A DNA stretch of 64,000 bases from Streptococcus sp. 2342 (GTDB taxonomy: Bacteria; Bacillota; Bacilli; Lactobacillales; Streptococcaceae), in the NCBI RefSeq assembly GCF_013276795.1, contig NZ_VMLR01000003.1:434001-498000 (forward strand), in the 5' to 3' direction. Of this stretch, positions 29,892 through 39,845 are shown in pieces. The position numbers were made by a program, and so were the translations under genes. The notes under the pieces were generated by a model. It saw nothing but the letters and a program-made list of their open reading frames with translations. It did no database searches and had not been told where the DNA came from. The first letter of the stretch is position 1, and every line of letters starts with the position of its first letter.

Positions 29892-29937
29892 ATGACGGTA
29901 TCGAACTATTACGTAAGCAAGAAACGATGGAGGCACT

Positions 29938-30912
29938 ATGAAAACGCGTATTACAGAATTATTGAACATTGAGTATCCTATTTTCCAAGGAGGAATGGCC
30001 TGGGTTGCTGATGGTGATTTGGCAGGGGCTGTTTCCAAGGCTGGAGGACTAGGGATTATTGGTGGGGGAAATGCCCCGAAAGAAGTCGTCAAGGCAAATA
30101 TTGACAAGATTAAATCGTTAACGGATAAACCCTTTGGTGTCAACATCATGCTCTTGTCTCCCTTTGTGGAAGATATTGTAGACCTTGTTATCGAGGAAGG
30201 TGTTAAGGTAGTGACAACAGGCGCAGGAAATCCTGGTAAATACATGGAACGTTTCCATGAAGCCGGGATCACAGTCATTCCTGTTGTACCAAGTGTTGCC
30301 CTAGCTAAACGAATGGAAAAAATCGGTGCGGACGCTGTTATTGCAGAAGGAATGGAAGCTGGGGGACACATTGGCAAATTAACAACCATGACCTTGGTGC
30401 GACAGGTAGCCACAGCTGTATCTATTCCTGTTATTGCGGCAGGAGGGATTGCGGATGGTGAAGGTGCTGCAGCTGGCTTTATGCTAGGTGCAGAGGCTGT
30501 TCAGGTTGGAACTCGTTTTGTCGTTGCAAAAGAGTCTAATGCCCATCCAAATTACAAGGCCAAGATTTTAAAAGCTAGAGATATTGATACTACGATTTCA
30601 GCTCAACACTTTGGACATGCTGTTCGTGCAATTAAAAATCAGTTGACTCGTGATTTTGAAAAAGCTGAAAAAGATGCCTTTAAACAAGAAAATCCTGATT
30701 TAGAAATTTTTGAACAAATGGGAGCAGGTGCCCTAGCCAAAGCAGTTGTTCACGGTGATGTGGATGGTGGATCTGTTATGGCAGGTCAAATCGCAGGCCT
30801 TGTTTCCAAAGAAGAAACCGTTGAAGAAATCCTAAAAGATTTGTACTATGGAGCAGCTAAGAAAATTCAAGAAGAAGCCTCTCGTTGGGCAGGAGTTGTA
30901 AGAAATGACTAA
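29938..30912 (+). CDS. fabK: Enoyl-ACP reductase II (FMN dependent)
   Basis: It reduces the trans-2 double bond in each elongation cycle and replaces FabI in streptococci, which makes them naturally resistant to triclosan. The 324-residue TIM-barrel flavoprotein has N-terminal NIEYPIFQGGMAWVADG (about 9-25), the segment EGMEAGGHIG near 138-147 and the phosphate site IPVIAAGGIADG then LGAEAVQVGTRF (about 162-200). It is downstream of a FabT box and overlaps fabD by 8 bp. Confidence 0.96.
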   Translation: MKTRITELLNIEYPIFQGGMAWVADGDLAGAVSKAGGLGIIGGGNAPKEVVKANIDKIKSLTDKPFGVNIMLLSPFVEDIVDLVIEEGVKVVTTGAGNPGKYMERFHEAGITVIPVVPSVALAKRMEKIGADAVIAEGMEAGGHIGKLTTMTLVRQVATAVSIPVIAAGGIADGEGAAAGFMLGAEAVQVGTRFVVAKESNAHPNYKAKILKARDIDTTISAQHFGHAVRAIKNQLTRDFEKAEKDAFKQENPDLEIFEQMGAGALAKAVVHGDVDGGSVMAGQIAGLVSKEETVEEILKDLYYGAAKKIQEEASRWAGVVRND

Positions 30913-31828
30913 AACAGCCTTTTTATTTGCTGGTCAAGGTGCCCAGTATCTAGGGATGGGACGGGATCTCTATGATCAGTATCCGATTGTCAAAGAAACG
31001 ATTGATCAAGCCAGTCAGGTTCTTGGTTATGATTTGCGTCATCTCATCGATACAGAAGAAGAAAAACTCAATCAGACCCGCTATACGCAACCAGCTATTC
31101 TAGCGACTTCGGTTGCTATCTACCGTTTATTGCAAGAAAAGGGCTATCAGCCTGATATGGTTGCTGGTTTGTCCCTTGGAGAATATTCTGCCTTGGTGGC
31201 CAGTGGCGCCTTGGATTTTGAAGATGCGGTATCCTTGGTCGCTAAGCGTGGAGCATTCATGGAAGAAGCGGCTCCTGCTGGCTCTGGCAAGATGGTGGCT
31301 GTTCTCAATACACCAGTAGAGGTCATTGAAGAAGCCTGTCAAAAAGCTTCTGAACTTGGAGTGGTTACCCCAGCCAACTATAATACACCTGCACAAATTG
31401 TGATTGGTGGAGAAGTGGTTGCAGTTGACCGAGCTGTTGAACTCTTGCAGGAAGCAGGTGCCAAACGCTTGATTCCTCTCAAGGTTTCAGGTCCCTTTCA
31501 TACCGCTCTCCTTGAGCCTGCTAGTCAGAAACTAGCTGAAACTCTAGCTCAGGTAAGTTTTTCAGATTTCACTTGTCTCCTAGTCGGCAATACAGAAGCT
31601 ACAGTTATGAAAAAAGAAGACATTGCTCAACTCTTGACGCGTCAGGTCAAGGAACCAGTTCGTTTTTATGAAAGTATTGCAGTTATGCAAGAAGCAGGAG
31701 TAACCAACTTTATCGAGATTGGACCGGGGAAAGTCTTGTCAGGCTTTGTCAAAAAAATTGATAAAACGGCTAAACTAGCTAATGTTGAAGAACAGGCGAG
31801 TTTGGAAGCCTTGCTAGAAAACGAGTAA
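30905..31828 (+). CDS. fabD: Malonyl-CoA:ACP transacylase
   Basis: It moves malonyl groups from CoA to ACP to supply elongation. The 307-residue protein has the N-terminal FAGQGAQYLGMG, the nucleophile Ser90 in GLSLGEYSALVASG, and the conserved Gln region AQIVIGG. A His usually near 200 is present in SGPFHTALL. It overlaps fabK by 8 bp; fabG starts 40 bp later. Confidence 0.95.
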   Translation: MTKTAFLFAGQGAQYLGMGRDLYDQYPIVKETIDQASQVLGYDLRHLIDTEEEKLNQTRYTQPAILATSVAIYRLLQEKGYQPDMVAGLSLGEYSALVASGALDFEDAVSLVAKRGAFMEEAAPAGSGKMVAVLNTPVEVIEEACQKASELGVVTPANYNTPAQIVIGGEVVAVDRAVELLQEAGAKRLIPLKVSGPFHTALLEPASQKLAETLAQVSFSDFTCLLVGNTEATVMKKEDIAQLLTRQVKEPVRFYESIAVMQEAGVTNFIEIGPGKVLSGFVKKIDKTAKLANVEEQASLEALLENE

Positions 31829-31868
31829 TCCCTTCTCCCACAAATATAAGAGGAAACAGGAGAAAAGA

Positions 31869-32600
31869 ATGCAACTAAAAAATAAAAATATCTTTATTAC
31901 AGGTTCGAGTCGTGGGATTGGTCTTGCCATTGCCCACAAGTTTGCTCAAGCAGGAGCCAACATTGTCTTAAACAGTCGTGGTGCAATTTCAGAAGAATTG
32001 CTCGCTGAGTTTTCAGACTACGGTGTCAAGGTGGTTCCCATTTCAGGAGATGTATCAGATTTTGCAGACGCTAAGCGTATGGTTGAGCAAGCTATTGCAG
32101 AGCTGGGTTCAGTAGACGTTTTGATCAACAATGCAGGAATTACCCAAGATACCCTGATGCTCAAGATGACAGAATCGGATTTTGAAAAAGTGCTTAAAGT
32201 GAATCTGACTGGTGCCTTTAACATGACACAATCAGTCTTGAAACCGATGATGAAAGCCAGAGAAGGTGCTATCATTAATATGTCTAGTGTTGTTGGTTTG
32301 ATGGGAAATATTGGTCAAGCTAACTATGCTGCTTCTAAGGCTGGTTTGATTGGTTTTACCAAGTCTGTGGCGCGTGAAGTGGCCAATCGCAATATCAGGG
32401 TTAATGCTATCGCACCTGGAATGATTGAGTCCGATATGACAGCTGTTCTATCAGATAAGGTAAAAGATGCCATGCTGGCGCAAATTCCTATGAAAGCATT
32501 TGGGCAGGCAGGACAGGTTGCAGATTTGACAGTATTTTTAGCAGGCCAAGATTATCTAACTGGTCAAGTGGTTGCCATTGATGGCGGCCTCAGTATGTAG
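31869..32600 (+). CDS. fabG: 3-oxoacyl-ACP reductase
   Basis: This NADPH-dependent short-chain dehydrogenase reduces 3-ketoacyl-ACP. The 243-residue protein has the cofactor motif TGSSRGIGLAIA (about 11-22), NNAG near 86-89, catalytic Ser in NMSSVVG and the YAASK pair (about 151-155). The C-terminal LTGQVVAIDGGLSM is typical. The ribosome site is GGAGAAAAG, before the ATG at 31869. It lies in line with fabD and fabF and shares their transcript. Confidence 0.95.
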   Translation: MQLKNKNIFITGSSRGIGLAIAHKFAQAGANIVLNSRGAISEELLAEFSDYGVKVVPISGDVSDFADAKRMVEQAIAELGSVDVLINNAGITQDTLMLKMTESDFEKVLKVNLTGAFNMTQSVLKPMMKAREGAIINMSSVVGLMGNIGQANYAASKAGLIGFTKSVAREVANRNIRVNAIAPGMIESDMTAVLSDKVKDAMLAQIPMKAFGQAGQVADLTVFLAGQDYLTGQVVAIDGGLSM

Positions 32601-32621
32601 CAGAAGCTAGAGGTAAAAAAG

Positions 32622-33857
32622 ATGAAACTAAATCGTGTAGTAGTAACAGGTTATGGAGTGACATCTCCAATCGGAAATACACCAGAAGAATTTTGGAATA
32701 GTTTGACAACTGGAAAAATCGGAATTGGTCAAATAACAAAATTTGATCACAGTGACTTTGATGTGCATAATGCGGCAGAAATCCAAGATTTTCCTTTTGA
32801 TAAATACTTTGTAAAAAAAGATACCAACCGTTTTGATAACTATTCTTTATATGCCTTGTATGCAGCTCAAGAGGCTGTTAATCATGCAGGTCTTGATGTA
32901 GAGACTCTTGACAAGGATCGTTTTGGTGTTATTGTGGCCTCTGGTATTGGTGGAATCAAGGAAATTGAAGATCAAGTGCTTCGTCTCAACGAAAAAGGAC
33001 CAAAACGTGTGAAACCATTGACCCTTCCAAAAGCCTTGCCAAATATGGCTTCAGGAAATGTTGCTATGCGTTTTGGAGCAAACGGTGTTTGTAAATCCAT
33101 CAATACTGCCTGCGCTTCATCAAATGATGCGATTGGGGATGCCTTCCGCTCAATTAAATTTGGTTTCCAAGATGTTATGTTGGTAGGTGGTTCAGAAGCT
33201 TCTATTACACCTTTTGCTATTGCTGGTTTCCAAGCCTTGACAGCTCTCTCTACTACAGAGGATCCAGCTCGTGCTTCTATCCCATTTGATAAGGACAGAA
33301 ATGGTTTTGTCATGGGAGAAGGTTCAGGGATGTTGGTTCTTGAAAGTCTTGAACACGCGGAAAAACGTGGGGCTACTATCCTTGCTGAAGTGGTTGGTTA
33401 CGGAAATACTTGTGATGCCTACCACATGACTTCACCACATCCAGAAGGTCAGGGAGCTATCAAGGCCATCAAACTAGCCTTGGAAGAAGCTGAGATTTCT
33501 CCAGAGCAAGTAGCCTATGTCAATGCTCACGGAACGTCAACTCCTGCTAATGAAAAAGGAGAAAGTGGTGCGATCGTAGCTGTTCTTGGTAAGGAAGTGC
33601 CTGTATCATCAACCAAGTCTTTCACAGGACATTTGCTGGGTGCTGCAGGTGCAGTAGAAGCTATTGTCACCATCGAGGCTATGCGTCATAACTTTGTACC
33701 AATGACAGCTGGAACAAGTGAAGTATCAGATTATATCGAAGCCAATGTCGTTTATGGACAAGGCTTGGAGCAAGAAATTCCATACGCTATTTCAAATACT
33801 TTTGGTTTTGGTGGCCACAATGCAGTTCTTGCTTTCAAACGTTGGGAGAATGAATAA
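32622..33857 (+). CDS. fabF: 3-oxoacyl-ACP synthase II
   Basis: This is the elongating condensing enzyme; with FabM it sets the unsaturated to saturated ratio. The 411-residue protein carries the KAS II triad Cys164 (NTACASSNDA), His303 (NAHGTSTPAN) and His337 (KSFTGHLLGAAG). The C-terminal GFGGHNAVLAF loop is intact. accB starts 3 bp after its stop. Confidence 0.96.
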   Translation: MKLNRVVVTGYGVTSPIGNTPEEFWNSLTTGKIGIGQITKFDHSDFDVHNAAEIQDFPFDKYFVKKDTNRFDNYSLYALYAAQEAVNHAGLDVETLDKDRFGVIVASGIGGIKEIEDQVLRLNEKGPKRVKPLTLPKALPNMASGNVAMRFGANGVCKSINTACASSNDAIGDAFRSIKFGFQDVMLVGGSEASITPFAIAGFQALTALSTTEDPARASIPFDKDRNGFVMGEGSGMLVLESLEHAEKRGATILAEVVGYGNTCDAYHMTSPHPEGQGAIKAIKLALEEAEISPEQVAYVNAHGTSTPANEKGESGAIVAVLGKEVPVSSTKSFTGHLLGAAGAVEAIVTIEAMRHNFVPMTAGTSEVSDYIEANVVYGQGLEQEIPYAISNTFGFGGHNAVLAFKRWENE

Positions 33858-33859
33858 GT

Positions 33860-34345
33860 ATGAATTTAAACGATATTAAAGACTTGATGGCCCAATTTGA
33901 CCAATCAAGTTTGAGAGAATTTTCTTATAAAAATGGGACGGATGAGTTGCAGTTTAGCAAGAATGAAGCGAGACTGGTGTCTGAAGCTGCATCTCAAGTT
34001 GCTCCAGCACCCGTTCTAGCAACACCGAGTCCAGTGGCACCTACATCTGCTCCAGAAGAAACTGTAGTGGAAGCAACTTCGGCGCCAGCTGAAACAAATG
34101 TGGCTGCTGAGGGAGATCTTGTAGAGAGCCCACTTGTTGGGGTAGCTTACTTGGCTGCTGGTCCAGATAAACCTGCCTTTGTAACAGTTGGTGATAGTGT
34201 TAAAAAAGGTCAAACATTGGTAATTATCGAAGCCATGAAAGTCATGAATGAAATTCCTGCACCTAAGGATGGTGTGGTAACAGAAATTCTCGTTTCTAAC
34301 GAAGAAATGGTTGAGTTTGGTAAAGGATTGGTACGAATCAAATGA
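33860..34345 (+). CDS. accB: Biotin carboxyl carrier protein of acetyl-CoA carboxylase
   Basis: It carries carboxybiotin between AccC and AccAD in the committed step of fatty-acid synthesis. The 161-residue protein has an N-terminal helical part, a flexible Ala/Pro/Thr linker (about 44-90) and a C-terminal biotinyl domain with Lys127 in EAMKVMNEI. The stop overlaps the fabZ start by 4 bp. The stoichiometry with accC, accD and accA in one operon is normal. Confidence 0.95.
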   Translation: MNLNDIKDLMAQFDQSSLREFSYKNGTDELQFSKNEARLVSEAASQVAPAPVLATPSPVAPTSAPEETVVEATSAPAETNVAAEGDLVESPLVGVAYLAAGPDKPAFVTVGDSVKKGQTLVIIEAMKVMNEIPAPKDGVVTEILVSNEEMVEFGKGLVRIK

Positions 34346-34764
34346 TCGATATTCAAGGAATCAAAGAAGCCCTTCCCCACCGTTATCCTATGCTCCTAGT
34401 GGACCGTGTCTTGGAAGTGAGCGAGGACACCATTGTTGCCATCAAAAATGTGACCATCAATGAGCCCTTCTTTAACGGCCATTTTCCTCAATACCCAGTT
34501 ATGCCAGGTGTTCTGATTATGGAAGCCTTGGCGCAAACAGCTGGTGTTTTGGAGTTGTCAAAACCTGAAAATAAGGGGAAACTGGTCTTTTACGCTGGTA
34601 TGGACAAGGTTAAGTTCAAGAAGCAAGTTGTACCTGGTGACCAATTGGTTATGACAGCAACGTTTGTAAAACGTCGCGGTACAATTGCTGTGGTTGAAGC
34701 AAAGGCTGAAGTGGATGGCAAGCTTGCAGCCAGTGGTACTCTTACCTTTGCAATAGGGAACTAA
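34342..34764 (+). CDS. fabZ: 3-hydroxyacyl-ACP dehydratase
   Basis: It removes water from 3-hydroxyacyl-ACP. The 140-residue hot-dog fold protein has catalytic His47 in [14 protein letters not shown] and Glu61 in LIMEALAQ. No fabA is present, so the double bond depends on FabM. It overlaps accB by 4 bp, and accC starts 11 bp after its stop with a strong AAGGAGG site. Confidence 0.96.
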   Translation: MIDIQGIKEALPHRYPMLLVDRVLEVSEDTIVAIKNVTINEPFFNGHFPQYPVMPGVLIMEALAQTAGVLELSKPENKGKLVFYAGMDKVKFKKQVVPGDQLVMTATFVKRRGTIAVVEAKAEVDGKLAASGTLTFAIGN

Positions 34765-34775
34765 GGAGGTTCTCC

Positions 34776-36143
34776 ATGTTTCGAAAAATTTTAATTGCCA
34801 ATCGTGGTGAAATTGCGGTTCGTATTATCCGTGCGGCGCGTGAATTGGGGATTGCGACGGTGGCGGTTTATTCAACTGCTGATAAGGAAGCCCTTCATAC
34901 TCTTTTAGCAGATGAAGCAGTTTGTATCGGTCCTGGCAAGGCAACAGAGTCTTATCTCAATATCAATGCGGTTCTATCAGCTGCAGTCTTGACTGAGGCA
35001 GAAGCCATTCACCCAGGTTTCGGATTTCTCAGTGAAAATTCCAAATTTGCTACCATGTGTGAAGAGGTGGGAATCAAGTTTATCGGTCCATCTGGTCATG
35101 TTATGGATATGATGGGGGATAAGATTAATGCGCGCGCTCAGATGATCAAAGCGGGCGTGCCTGTTATACCAGGTTCGGATGGAGAAGTGCATAACTCTGA
35201 GGAAGCTTTGATTGTTGCTGAAAAAATTGGCTATCCTGTTATGCTCAAGGCTTCAGCAGGTGGTGGTGGTAAAGGGATTCGTAAGGTTGAAAAACCAGAA
35301 GACCTCGTATCAGCCTTTGAAACTGCCTCTAGCGAAGCCAAGGCCAATTATGGCAATGGTGCCATGTACATAGAACGGGTCATCTATCCAGCTCGTCACA
35401 TCGAGGTTCAAATCCTAGGAGATGAGCACGGGAATGTGATTCACTTGGGGGAACGGGATTGTTCTCTTCAACGGAATAATCAAAAGGTTTTGGAAGAAAG
35501 TCCTTCGATTGCAATCGGAAAAACGCTGCGCCATGAAATCGGTGCGGCTGCTGTTCGAGCTGCAGAGTCTGTTGGTTATGAAAATGCAGGGACCATTGAG
35601 TTTCTTCTTGATGAAGCCAGTGGTAAATTCTATTTTATGGAGATGAATACTCGTGTACAAGTAGAACATCCAGTAACAGAATTTGTTTCAGGTGTGGATA
35701 TCGTTAAGGAACAGATTCGCATTGCGGCAGGTCAGCCTCTGTCTGTTAAGCAAGAAGATATTGTCCTACGCGGTCATGCCATCGAGTGTCGTATCAATGC
35801 AGAAAATCCAGCCTTCAACTTTGCTCCTAGTCCAGGTAAGATTACCAATCTCCATCTGCCAAGTGGTGGAGTTGGCTTGCGCGTGGATTCAGCAGTTTAT
35901 CCAGGCTATACCATTCCACCTTATTATGATAGTATGATTGCTAAAATCATCGTTCACGGTGAAAATCGTTTTGATGCCTTGATGAAAATGCAACGTGCCC
36001 TCTATGAATTAGAGATTGAAGGGGTGCAGACCAATGCAGATTTCCAGCTTGACCTCATTTCAGATCGCAATGTCATTGCTGGAGATTATGATACTTCCTT
36101 CTTGATGGAAACCTTTTTACCCAAATATCAAGAAAAAGAATAA
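34776..36143 (+). CDS. accC: Biotin carboxylase subunit of acetyl-CoA carboxylase
   Basis: It carboxylates biotin on AccB with bicarbonate and ATP. The 455-residue ATP-grasp protein has N-terminal KILIANRGEIAVRIIRAAREL (about 4-24), glycine loop KASAGGGGKGIRK (about 159-171), HIEVQILGD (about 209-217), and active-site FMEMNTRVQVEHPVTE (about 287-302). All family motifs look intact. Confidence 0.97.
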   Translation: MFRKILIANRGEIAVRIIRAARELGIATVAVYSTADKEALHTLLADEAVCIGPGKATESYLNINAVLSAAVLTEAEAIHPGFGFLSENSKFATMCEEVGIKFIGPSGHVMDMMGDKINARAQMIKAGVPVIPGSDGEVHNSEEALIVAEKIGYPVMLKASAGGGGKGIRKVEKPEDLVSAFETASSEAKANYGNGAMYIERVIYPARHIEVQILGDEHGNVIHLGERDCSLQRNNQKVLEESPSIAIGKTLRHEIGAAAVRAAESVGYENAGTIEFLLDEASGKFYFMEMNTRVQVEHPVTEFVSGVDIVKEQIRIAAGQPLSVKQEDIVLRGHAIECRINAENPAFNFAPSPGKITNLHLPSGGVGLRVDSAVYPGYTIPPYYDSMIAKIIVHGENRFDALMKMQRALYELEIEGVQTNADFQLDLISDRNVIAGDYDTSFLMETFLPKYQEKE

Positions 36144-36179
36144 AATGACTTCAAGAGTTTAAACCGAAAAGGGGAATCA

Positions 36180-37046
36180 ATGGCTCTATTTAGTAAAAAA
36201 GATAAGTATATTCGAATCAATCCCAATCGTTCGGTTAGGGAAAAACCTCAAGCCAAGCCAGAGGTTCCAGATGAATTATTCTCCCAGTGTCCAGGCTGTA
36301 AGCATACCATTTATCAGAAGGATCTGGGAAGTGAGCGTATCTGTCCGCACTGTAGTTACACATTTCGTATTTCTGCCCAAGAACGCTTGGCTTTGACGAT
36401 TGATATGGGAACCTTCAAGGAATTGTTTACAGGGATTGAAAGCAAGGATCCCTTACATTTCCCTGGTTACCAAAAGAAACTAGCAACCATGCGTGAAAAA
36501 ACAGGTCTAGATGAAGCCGTTGTGACTGGAACAGCTCTTATTAAAGGTCAGACTGTGGCTCTTGGGATTATGGATTCCAACTTTATCATGGCTTCTATGG
36601 GGACGGTTGTAGGTGAAAAAATTACTCGTCTGTTTGAGTATGCGACTGTCGAACAATTGCCAGTTGTTCTCTTCACAGCTTCTGGTGGCGCCCGTATGCA
36701 GGAAGGAATCATGAGTCTCATGCAGATGGCCAAGATTTCTGCAGCGGTTAAACGCCATTCAAATGCAGGTCTCTTTTATCTGACCATTTTGACAGATCCA
36801 ACGACAGGTGGTGTGACAGCTTCTTTCGCTATGGAAGGCGATATCATTCTGGCTGAACCACAGAGTTTGGTTGGTTTTGCTGGACGTCGTGTCATTGAAA
36901 ATACGGTTCGTGAAAGTTTGCCTGAGGATTTCCAAAAGGCAGAATTTCTATTGGAGCATGGCTTTGTGGATGCTATTGTCAAAAGAAGAGACTTGCCAGA
37001 TACCATTGCAAGCCTAGTCAGATTGCATGGAGGGAGTCCTAGATGA
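36180..37046 (+). CDS. accD: Acetyl-CoA carboxylase carboxyltransferase beta subunit
   Basis: With AccA it transfers the carboxyl group from biotin to acetyl-CoA. The 288-residue protein has an N-terminal Cys4 zinc ribbon ([15 protein letters not shown] then ICPHCSYTF, about 36-60) and a crotonase-fold domain with [16 protein letters not shown] (about 165-180) and [12 protein letters not shown] (about 209-220). It overlaps accA by 4 bp, consistent with 1:1 production of the two subunits. Confidence 0.96.
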   Translation: MALFSKKDKYIRINPNRSVREKPQAKPEVPDELFSQCPGCKHTIYQKDLGSERICPHCSYTFRISAQERLALTIDMGTFKELFTGIESKDPLHFPGYQKKLATMREKTGLDEAVVTGTALIKGQTVALGIMDSNFIMASMGTVVGEKITRLFEYATVEQLPVVLFTASGGARMQEGIMSLMQMAKISAAVKRHSNAGLFYLTILTDPTTGGVTASFAMEGDIILAEPQSLVGFAGRRVIENTVRESLPEDFQKAEFLLEHGFVDAIVKRRDLPDTIASLVRLHGGSPR

Positions 37047-37810
37047 ATATTGCAAAAATAGTCAGAGAAGCGCGTGAGCAGAGTCGCTTGACAACCTTGG
37101 ACTTTGCAACAAGCATTTTTGATGACTTTATCCAATTACACGGTGACCGTTCTTTTCGTGATGATGGAGCAGTTGTTGGTGGCATCGGCTGGCTTGGGGA
37201 CCAAGCTGTAACAGTGGTTGGTATCCAAAAAGGTAAGAGTTTGCAAGACAACCTCAAACGGAATTTTGGCCAACCGCATCCAGAAGGCTATCGTAAGGCC
37301 CTGCGTTTGATGAAACAGGCTGAAAAGTTTGGTCGTCCAGTAGTGACCTTTATCAATACTGCAGGTGCCTATCCTGGTGTGGGGGCGGAAGAACGTGGAC
37401 AGGGAGAAGCTATCGCTCGCAATCTCATGGAAATGAGTGACCTGAAAGTTCCGATTATCGCCATCATTATCGGTGAAGGTGGTTCGGGTGGGGCTCTGGC
37501 TCTAGCCGTTGCGGACCGTGTTTGGATGCTGGAAAATTCTATCTATGCTATTCTCAGTCCAGAAGGTTTTGCTTCTATTTTATGGAAAGACGGCAGTCGT
37601 GCCATGGAAGCGGCAGAACTGATGAAAATCACTTCGCATGAACTGTTAGAAATGGATGTGGTGGATAAGGTGATTTCTGAAGCAGGGTTTTCTAGTAAAG
37701 AACTGATTAAGAGTGTCAAGAAAGAACTTCAAACTGAGCTAGCTATACTTTTACAAAAACCGTTAGAAGCGTTGTTGGAAGAGCGTTACCAACGATTTAG
37801 AAAATACTAA
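37043..37810 (+). CDS. accA: Acetyl-CoA carboxylase carboxyltransferase alpha subunit
   Basis: This is the partner of AccD. The 255-residue protein is shorter than the E. coli subunit (about 320), as is usual in streptococci, because the N-terminal extension is reduced. Motifs: [17 protein letters not shown] (about 34-50), [17 protein letters not shown] (about 79-95), [18 protein letters not shown] and [22 protein letters not shown] (about 151-172). It is the last gene of the fab/acc cluster; a very stable terminator follows. Confidence 0.96.
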   Translation: MNIAKIVREAREQSRLTTLDFATSIFDDFIQLHGDRSFRDDGAVVGGIGWLGDQAVTVVGIQKGKSLQDNLKRNFGQPHPEGYRKALRLMKQAEKFGRPVVTFINTAGAYPGVGAEERGQGEAIARNLMEMSDLKVPIIAIIIGEGGSGGALALAVADRVWMLENSIYAILSPEGFASILWKDGSRAMEAAELMKITSHELLEMDVVDKVISEAGFSSKELIKSVKKELQTELAILLQKPLEALLEERYQRFRKY

Positions 37811-37821
37811 TACCTCAGAAT

Positions 37822-37862
37822 ACATAAAAACTAGAACTGGCAGTCAGTTCTAGTTTTTATGT
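37822..37862 (+). terminator. Terminator of the fab/acc cluster
   Basis: An 18-bp perfect stem: ACATAAAAACTAGAACTG (37822-37839) with CAGTTCTAGTTTTTATGT (37845-37862), loop GCAGT. The T run is within the 3' arm. Confidence 0.88.
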
Positions 37863-37890
37863 GTTTCTTACTCTGTATCAAGGACGAAGT

Positions 37891-37922
37891 AAAAGGTGCT
37901 TGGAAGACCAAACACCTTTTCG
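37891..37922 (-). terminator. Terminator of efp-yqhY-nusB
   Basis: AAAAGGTG (37891-37898) pairs with CACCTTTT (37913-37920), with further CTTGG/CCAAA pairing inside. On the minus strand the T run follows immediately. It lies after the nusB stop. Confidence 0.75.
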
Positions 37923-37923
37923 A

Positions 37924-38349
37924 TTATTCATTTTCTTCAGTTACAAATTGACTAAGCAGTCCATTGATAAAACGGGCTGATTTTTGATCTGAAAAATTCT
38001 TAGCAAGTTCAATAGCTTCATTGACTGCTACCAGCTGAGGTGTATCAAATGATGTGATTTCAAAGATACCTAAGCGTAGTAAGTTTTTTTCGACCAAAGT
38101 CAAGCGTTCAACTGTCCAGCCTGACTTGAGGTGCTGGTTGATTTGTTTATCCAACTCGTCTTTTTGAGCTTGAACGCCAGAAACCAAGTTCAGAAGAAAG
38201 GCAGGGATTTGCACATCTGCATCTTCACGGTCATGCGTGTAGGCAAAGTGACAAGCTGTTTCCATATCTGTGCCGAATTCAAGGCTCATGAGAGCTTGAA
38301 AAGCGCATTTACGAAGTTCGCGTCTAGATTCTAATAATGGGCTAGTCAT
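37924..38349 (-). CDS. nusB: Transcription antitermination factor NusB
   Basis: It binds boxA RNA with NusE and supports rRNA antitermination. The 141-residue all-helical protein has N-terminal [19 protein letters not shown] (about 8-26), and conserved [19 protein letters not shown] (about 79-97) and [26 protein letters not shown] (about 106-131). It overlaps the yqhY-like gene by 8 bp on the minus strand and is the third gene of efp-yqhY-nusB. Confidence 0.94.
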   Translation of the reverse strand: MTSPLLESRRELRKCAFQALMSLEFGTDMETACHFAYTHDREDADVQIPAFLLNLVSGVQAQKDELDKQINQHLKSGWTVERLTLVEKNLLRLGIFEITSFDTPQLVAVNEAIELAKNFSDQKSARFINGLLSQFVTEENE

Positions 38350-38731
38350 TGAGGAAGTCCTCGTTAAATAGATCTTTCAACTCTGGTTTAGGTGTTTTGT
38401 CTGGAACAATTCCTGTAACATGGATATTGACAGCAGAAAGTTCCACATCAGCCATATCATGGACAGCATCTTTGACCGCTTTTTGAATAGCAAGAGCAAC
38501 TTTTGGTACTTTCACACCGTACTCAAGATAGAGGTAGATGTCAGCAGTTAGTTCTTCGTTGCTTTCTTTTAAGTAGACGCCACGACCAAGAGAGAGTTTT
38601 GATAGGGTATCAGATACGGATTTATTTGAAAATGAATGGACACCATCAACTTTAGCAGTTGCGATAGCAATGATTTTTTCAAGTACACGTGGAGCGATAA
38701 CGATTTCGCCAAATTGTTCTTCAATTCCCAT
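38342..38731 (-). CDS. Asp23/Gls24 family protein (YqhY-like)
   Basis: The 129-residue protein has the DUF322 pattern: [27 protein letters not shown] (about 7-33) and [23 protein letters not shown] (about 71-93). In Bacillus subtilis the homologue YqhY is encoded beside acc genes, and its loss disturbs acetyl-CoA carboxylase activity. Here it lies between efp and nusB, just downstream of the convergent acc genes, which keeps that association. Molecular function is not established. Confidence 0.85.
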   Translation of the reverse strand: MGIEEQFGEIVIAPRVLEKIIAIATAKVDGVHSFSNKSVSDTLSKLSLGRGVYLKESNEELTADIYLYLEYGVKVPKVALAIQKAVKDAVHDMADVELSAVNIHVTGIVPDKTPKPELKDLFNEDFLND

Positions 38732-38752
38732 AGAATGACCTCTTTCTAGAGA

Positions 38753-39313
38753 TTAGGCACGAGAAACGTAAGTTCCTTCTGCAGTGTTGATGATCAATTT
38801 TTGTCCAGCTTCGATGAAGTCAGGAACGTTGACAACAAGTCCAGTTTCCATAGTCGCTGGTTTACCAGAACCTGTAACAGTAGCACCTTTGATAGATGGT
38901 TGTGTTTCAGCAACTGTCAATTCAACAGTAGTTGGTACAGTTACACCGATTACTTCAGTTCCGTAGAATTGGATTTTCACATCAGAGTTTTCAAGGATGT
39001 AAAGCAATTCATTTTCAACGTTTACGACTGGGATTTCGTATTGGTCGTAAGTTTCAGTGTTCATGAAGTAGGCAGTTTCATCCATTTTGTATAAGTATTG
39101 AGCTGGGACAGTCTCGATAATAGCTTGTTCGAATTTTTCTTCTGGACGGTAGCTTGTGTCAAATGTAGAACCAGTACGGACATCACGCAATTTCATACGC
39201 ATGATCGTGTTTCCTTTACCTGGTTTGTGGTGGCTAGCTTCCAAAACGCGGATCAATTTTCCGTCTGCAGTTTCAAATGTCATACCAGCTTTCAATTTGC
39301 TTGCTTCAATCAT
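38753..39313 (-). CDS. efp: Elongation factor P
   Basis: It relieves ribosome stalling at polyproline stretches. The 186-residue protein has the KOW-like domain with the loop [16 protein letters not shown] (about 27-42). The tip residue is Lys32 in HKPGKG, where E. coli carries beta-lysyl-lysine. Streptococci lack the E. coli modification genes in most strains, and no modification gene is adjacent here. OB domains follow to the end (GTYVSRA). It is the first gene of the minus-strand operon and has its own extended -10 promoter. Confidence 0.96.
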   Translation of the reverse strand: MIEASKLKAGMTFETADGKLIRVLEASHHKPGKGNTIMRMKLRDVRTGSTFDTSYRPEEKFEQAIIETVPAQYLYKMDETAYFMNTETYDQYEIPVVNVENELLYILENSDVKIQFYGTEVIGVTVPTTVELTVAETQPSIKGATVTGSGKPATMETGLVVNVPDFIEAGQKLIINTAEGTYVSRA

Positions 39314-39347
39314 GTTTTTACCTCTTTAATAAATATTATTACTCTTC

Positions 39348-39356
39348 ATTTTACCA
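39348..39356 (-). promoter_or_regulatory. Extended -10 promoter of efp
   Basis: On the minus strand TGG-TAAAAT (plus 39348-39356) lies 35 bp before the efp ATG. The -35 is weak. Confidence 0.6.
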
Positions 39357-39412
39357 TAAAATCTTCTGGAAATAAAGCCAAAATAGTTACTGGGATTTGG
39401 TAGGGGAGAAAA

Positions 39413-39440
39413 AAACCAACCTCAGGGCTGGTTTCTTTTA
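39413..39440 (-). terminator. Terminator beyond the gatB 3' fragment
   Basis: AAACCAACC (39413-39421) pairs with GGCTGGTTT (39426-39434), one mismatch, loop TCAG. On the minus strand eight T follow. This was probably the original end of the gatCAB transcript. Confidence 0.75.
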
Positions 39441-39444
39441 TATA

Positions 39445-39744
39445 TTACTCTTCTTTCAACTTTGCCAATTCTTGGGCAAGGAGTTTAAGGGCGACTTGTG
39501 GGTTGGCTTGTCCTTTGGTTGCTTTCATAAGGAAGCCTGTGAAGGCCTTATCTGCGTTACGTTTACCTGACTTGAAGTCGGCAACAGCGGCTTCGTTATC
39601 GGCAAAGACTTGGTGGATGATTGGAATCAAGACAGCTGGATCTGAGATTTGAACCATGCCTGCTTTTTCCACATATTCACGCGCACCGCCGCCATTTTTA
39701 GCCAGGTGGACAAAGACTTTCTTGGTCGTAGCTGAGCTCTTCAA
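39445..39744 (-). pseudogene. Duplicated 3' fragment of gatB
   Basis: The 92 codons after KK match the end of intact gatB (40296-40575) except for four residue changes (AVL/DIL, ADN/ANN, KEE/KED). Homology stops on the upstream side inside AAAGACTTTCTTGG near 39724, and the preceding sequence is unrelated. A frame with an ATG at 39744 exists, but no ribosome site or domain start supports expression. It is a remnant, not a functional amidotransferase. It marks one edge of an insertion that brought the membrane-protein gene at 39846-40241. Confidence 0.88.
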
Positions 39745-39845
39745 GAAGGATATGGGATTGAGGCTAATGAGAAGATAGATTTCTTAATTTGAATGATTAT
39801 TAAACTATATTATACCTTTAAAAATCATCTAAGATATACTTGTCG

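Noticed and set aside
39445..39744. Functional small protein starting at 39744
   Set aside because: The sequence is the C-terminal tail of GatB without its catalytic parts, with no RBS.
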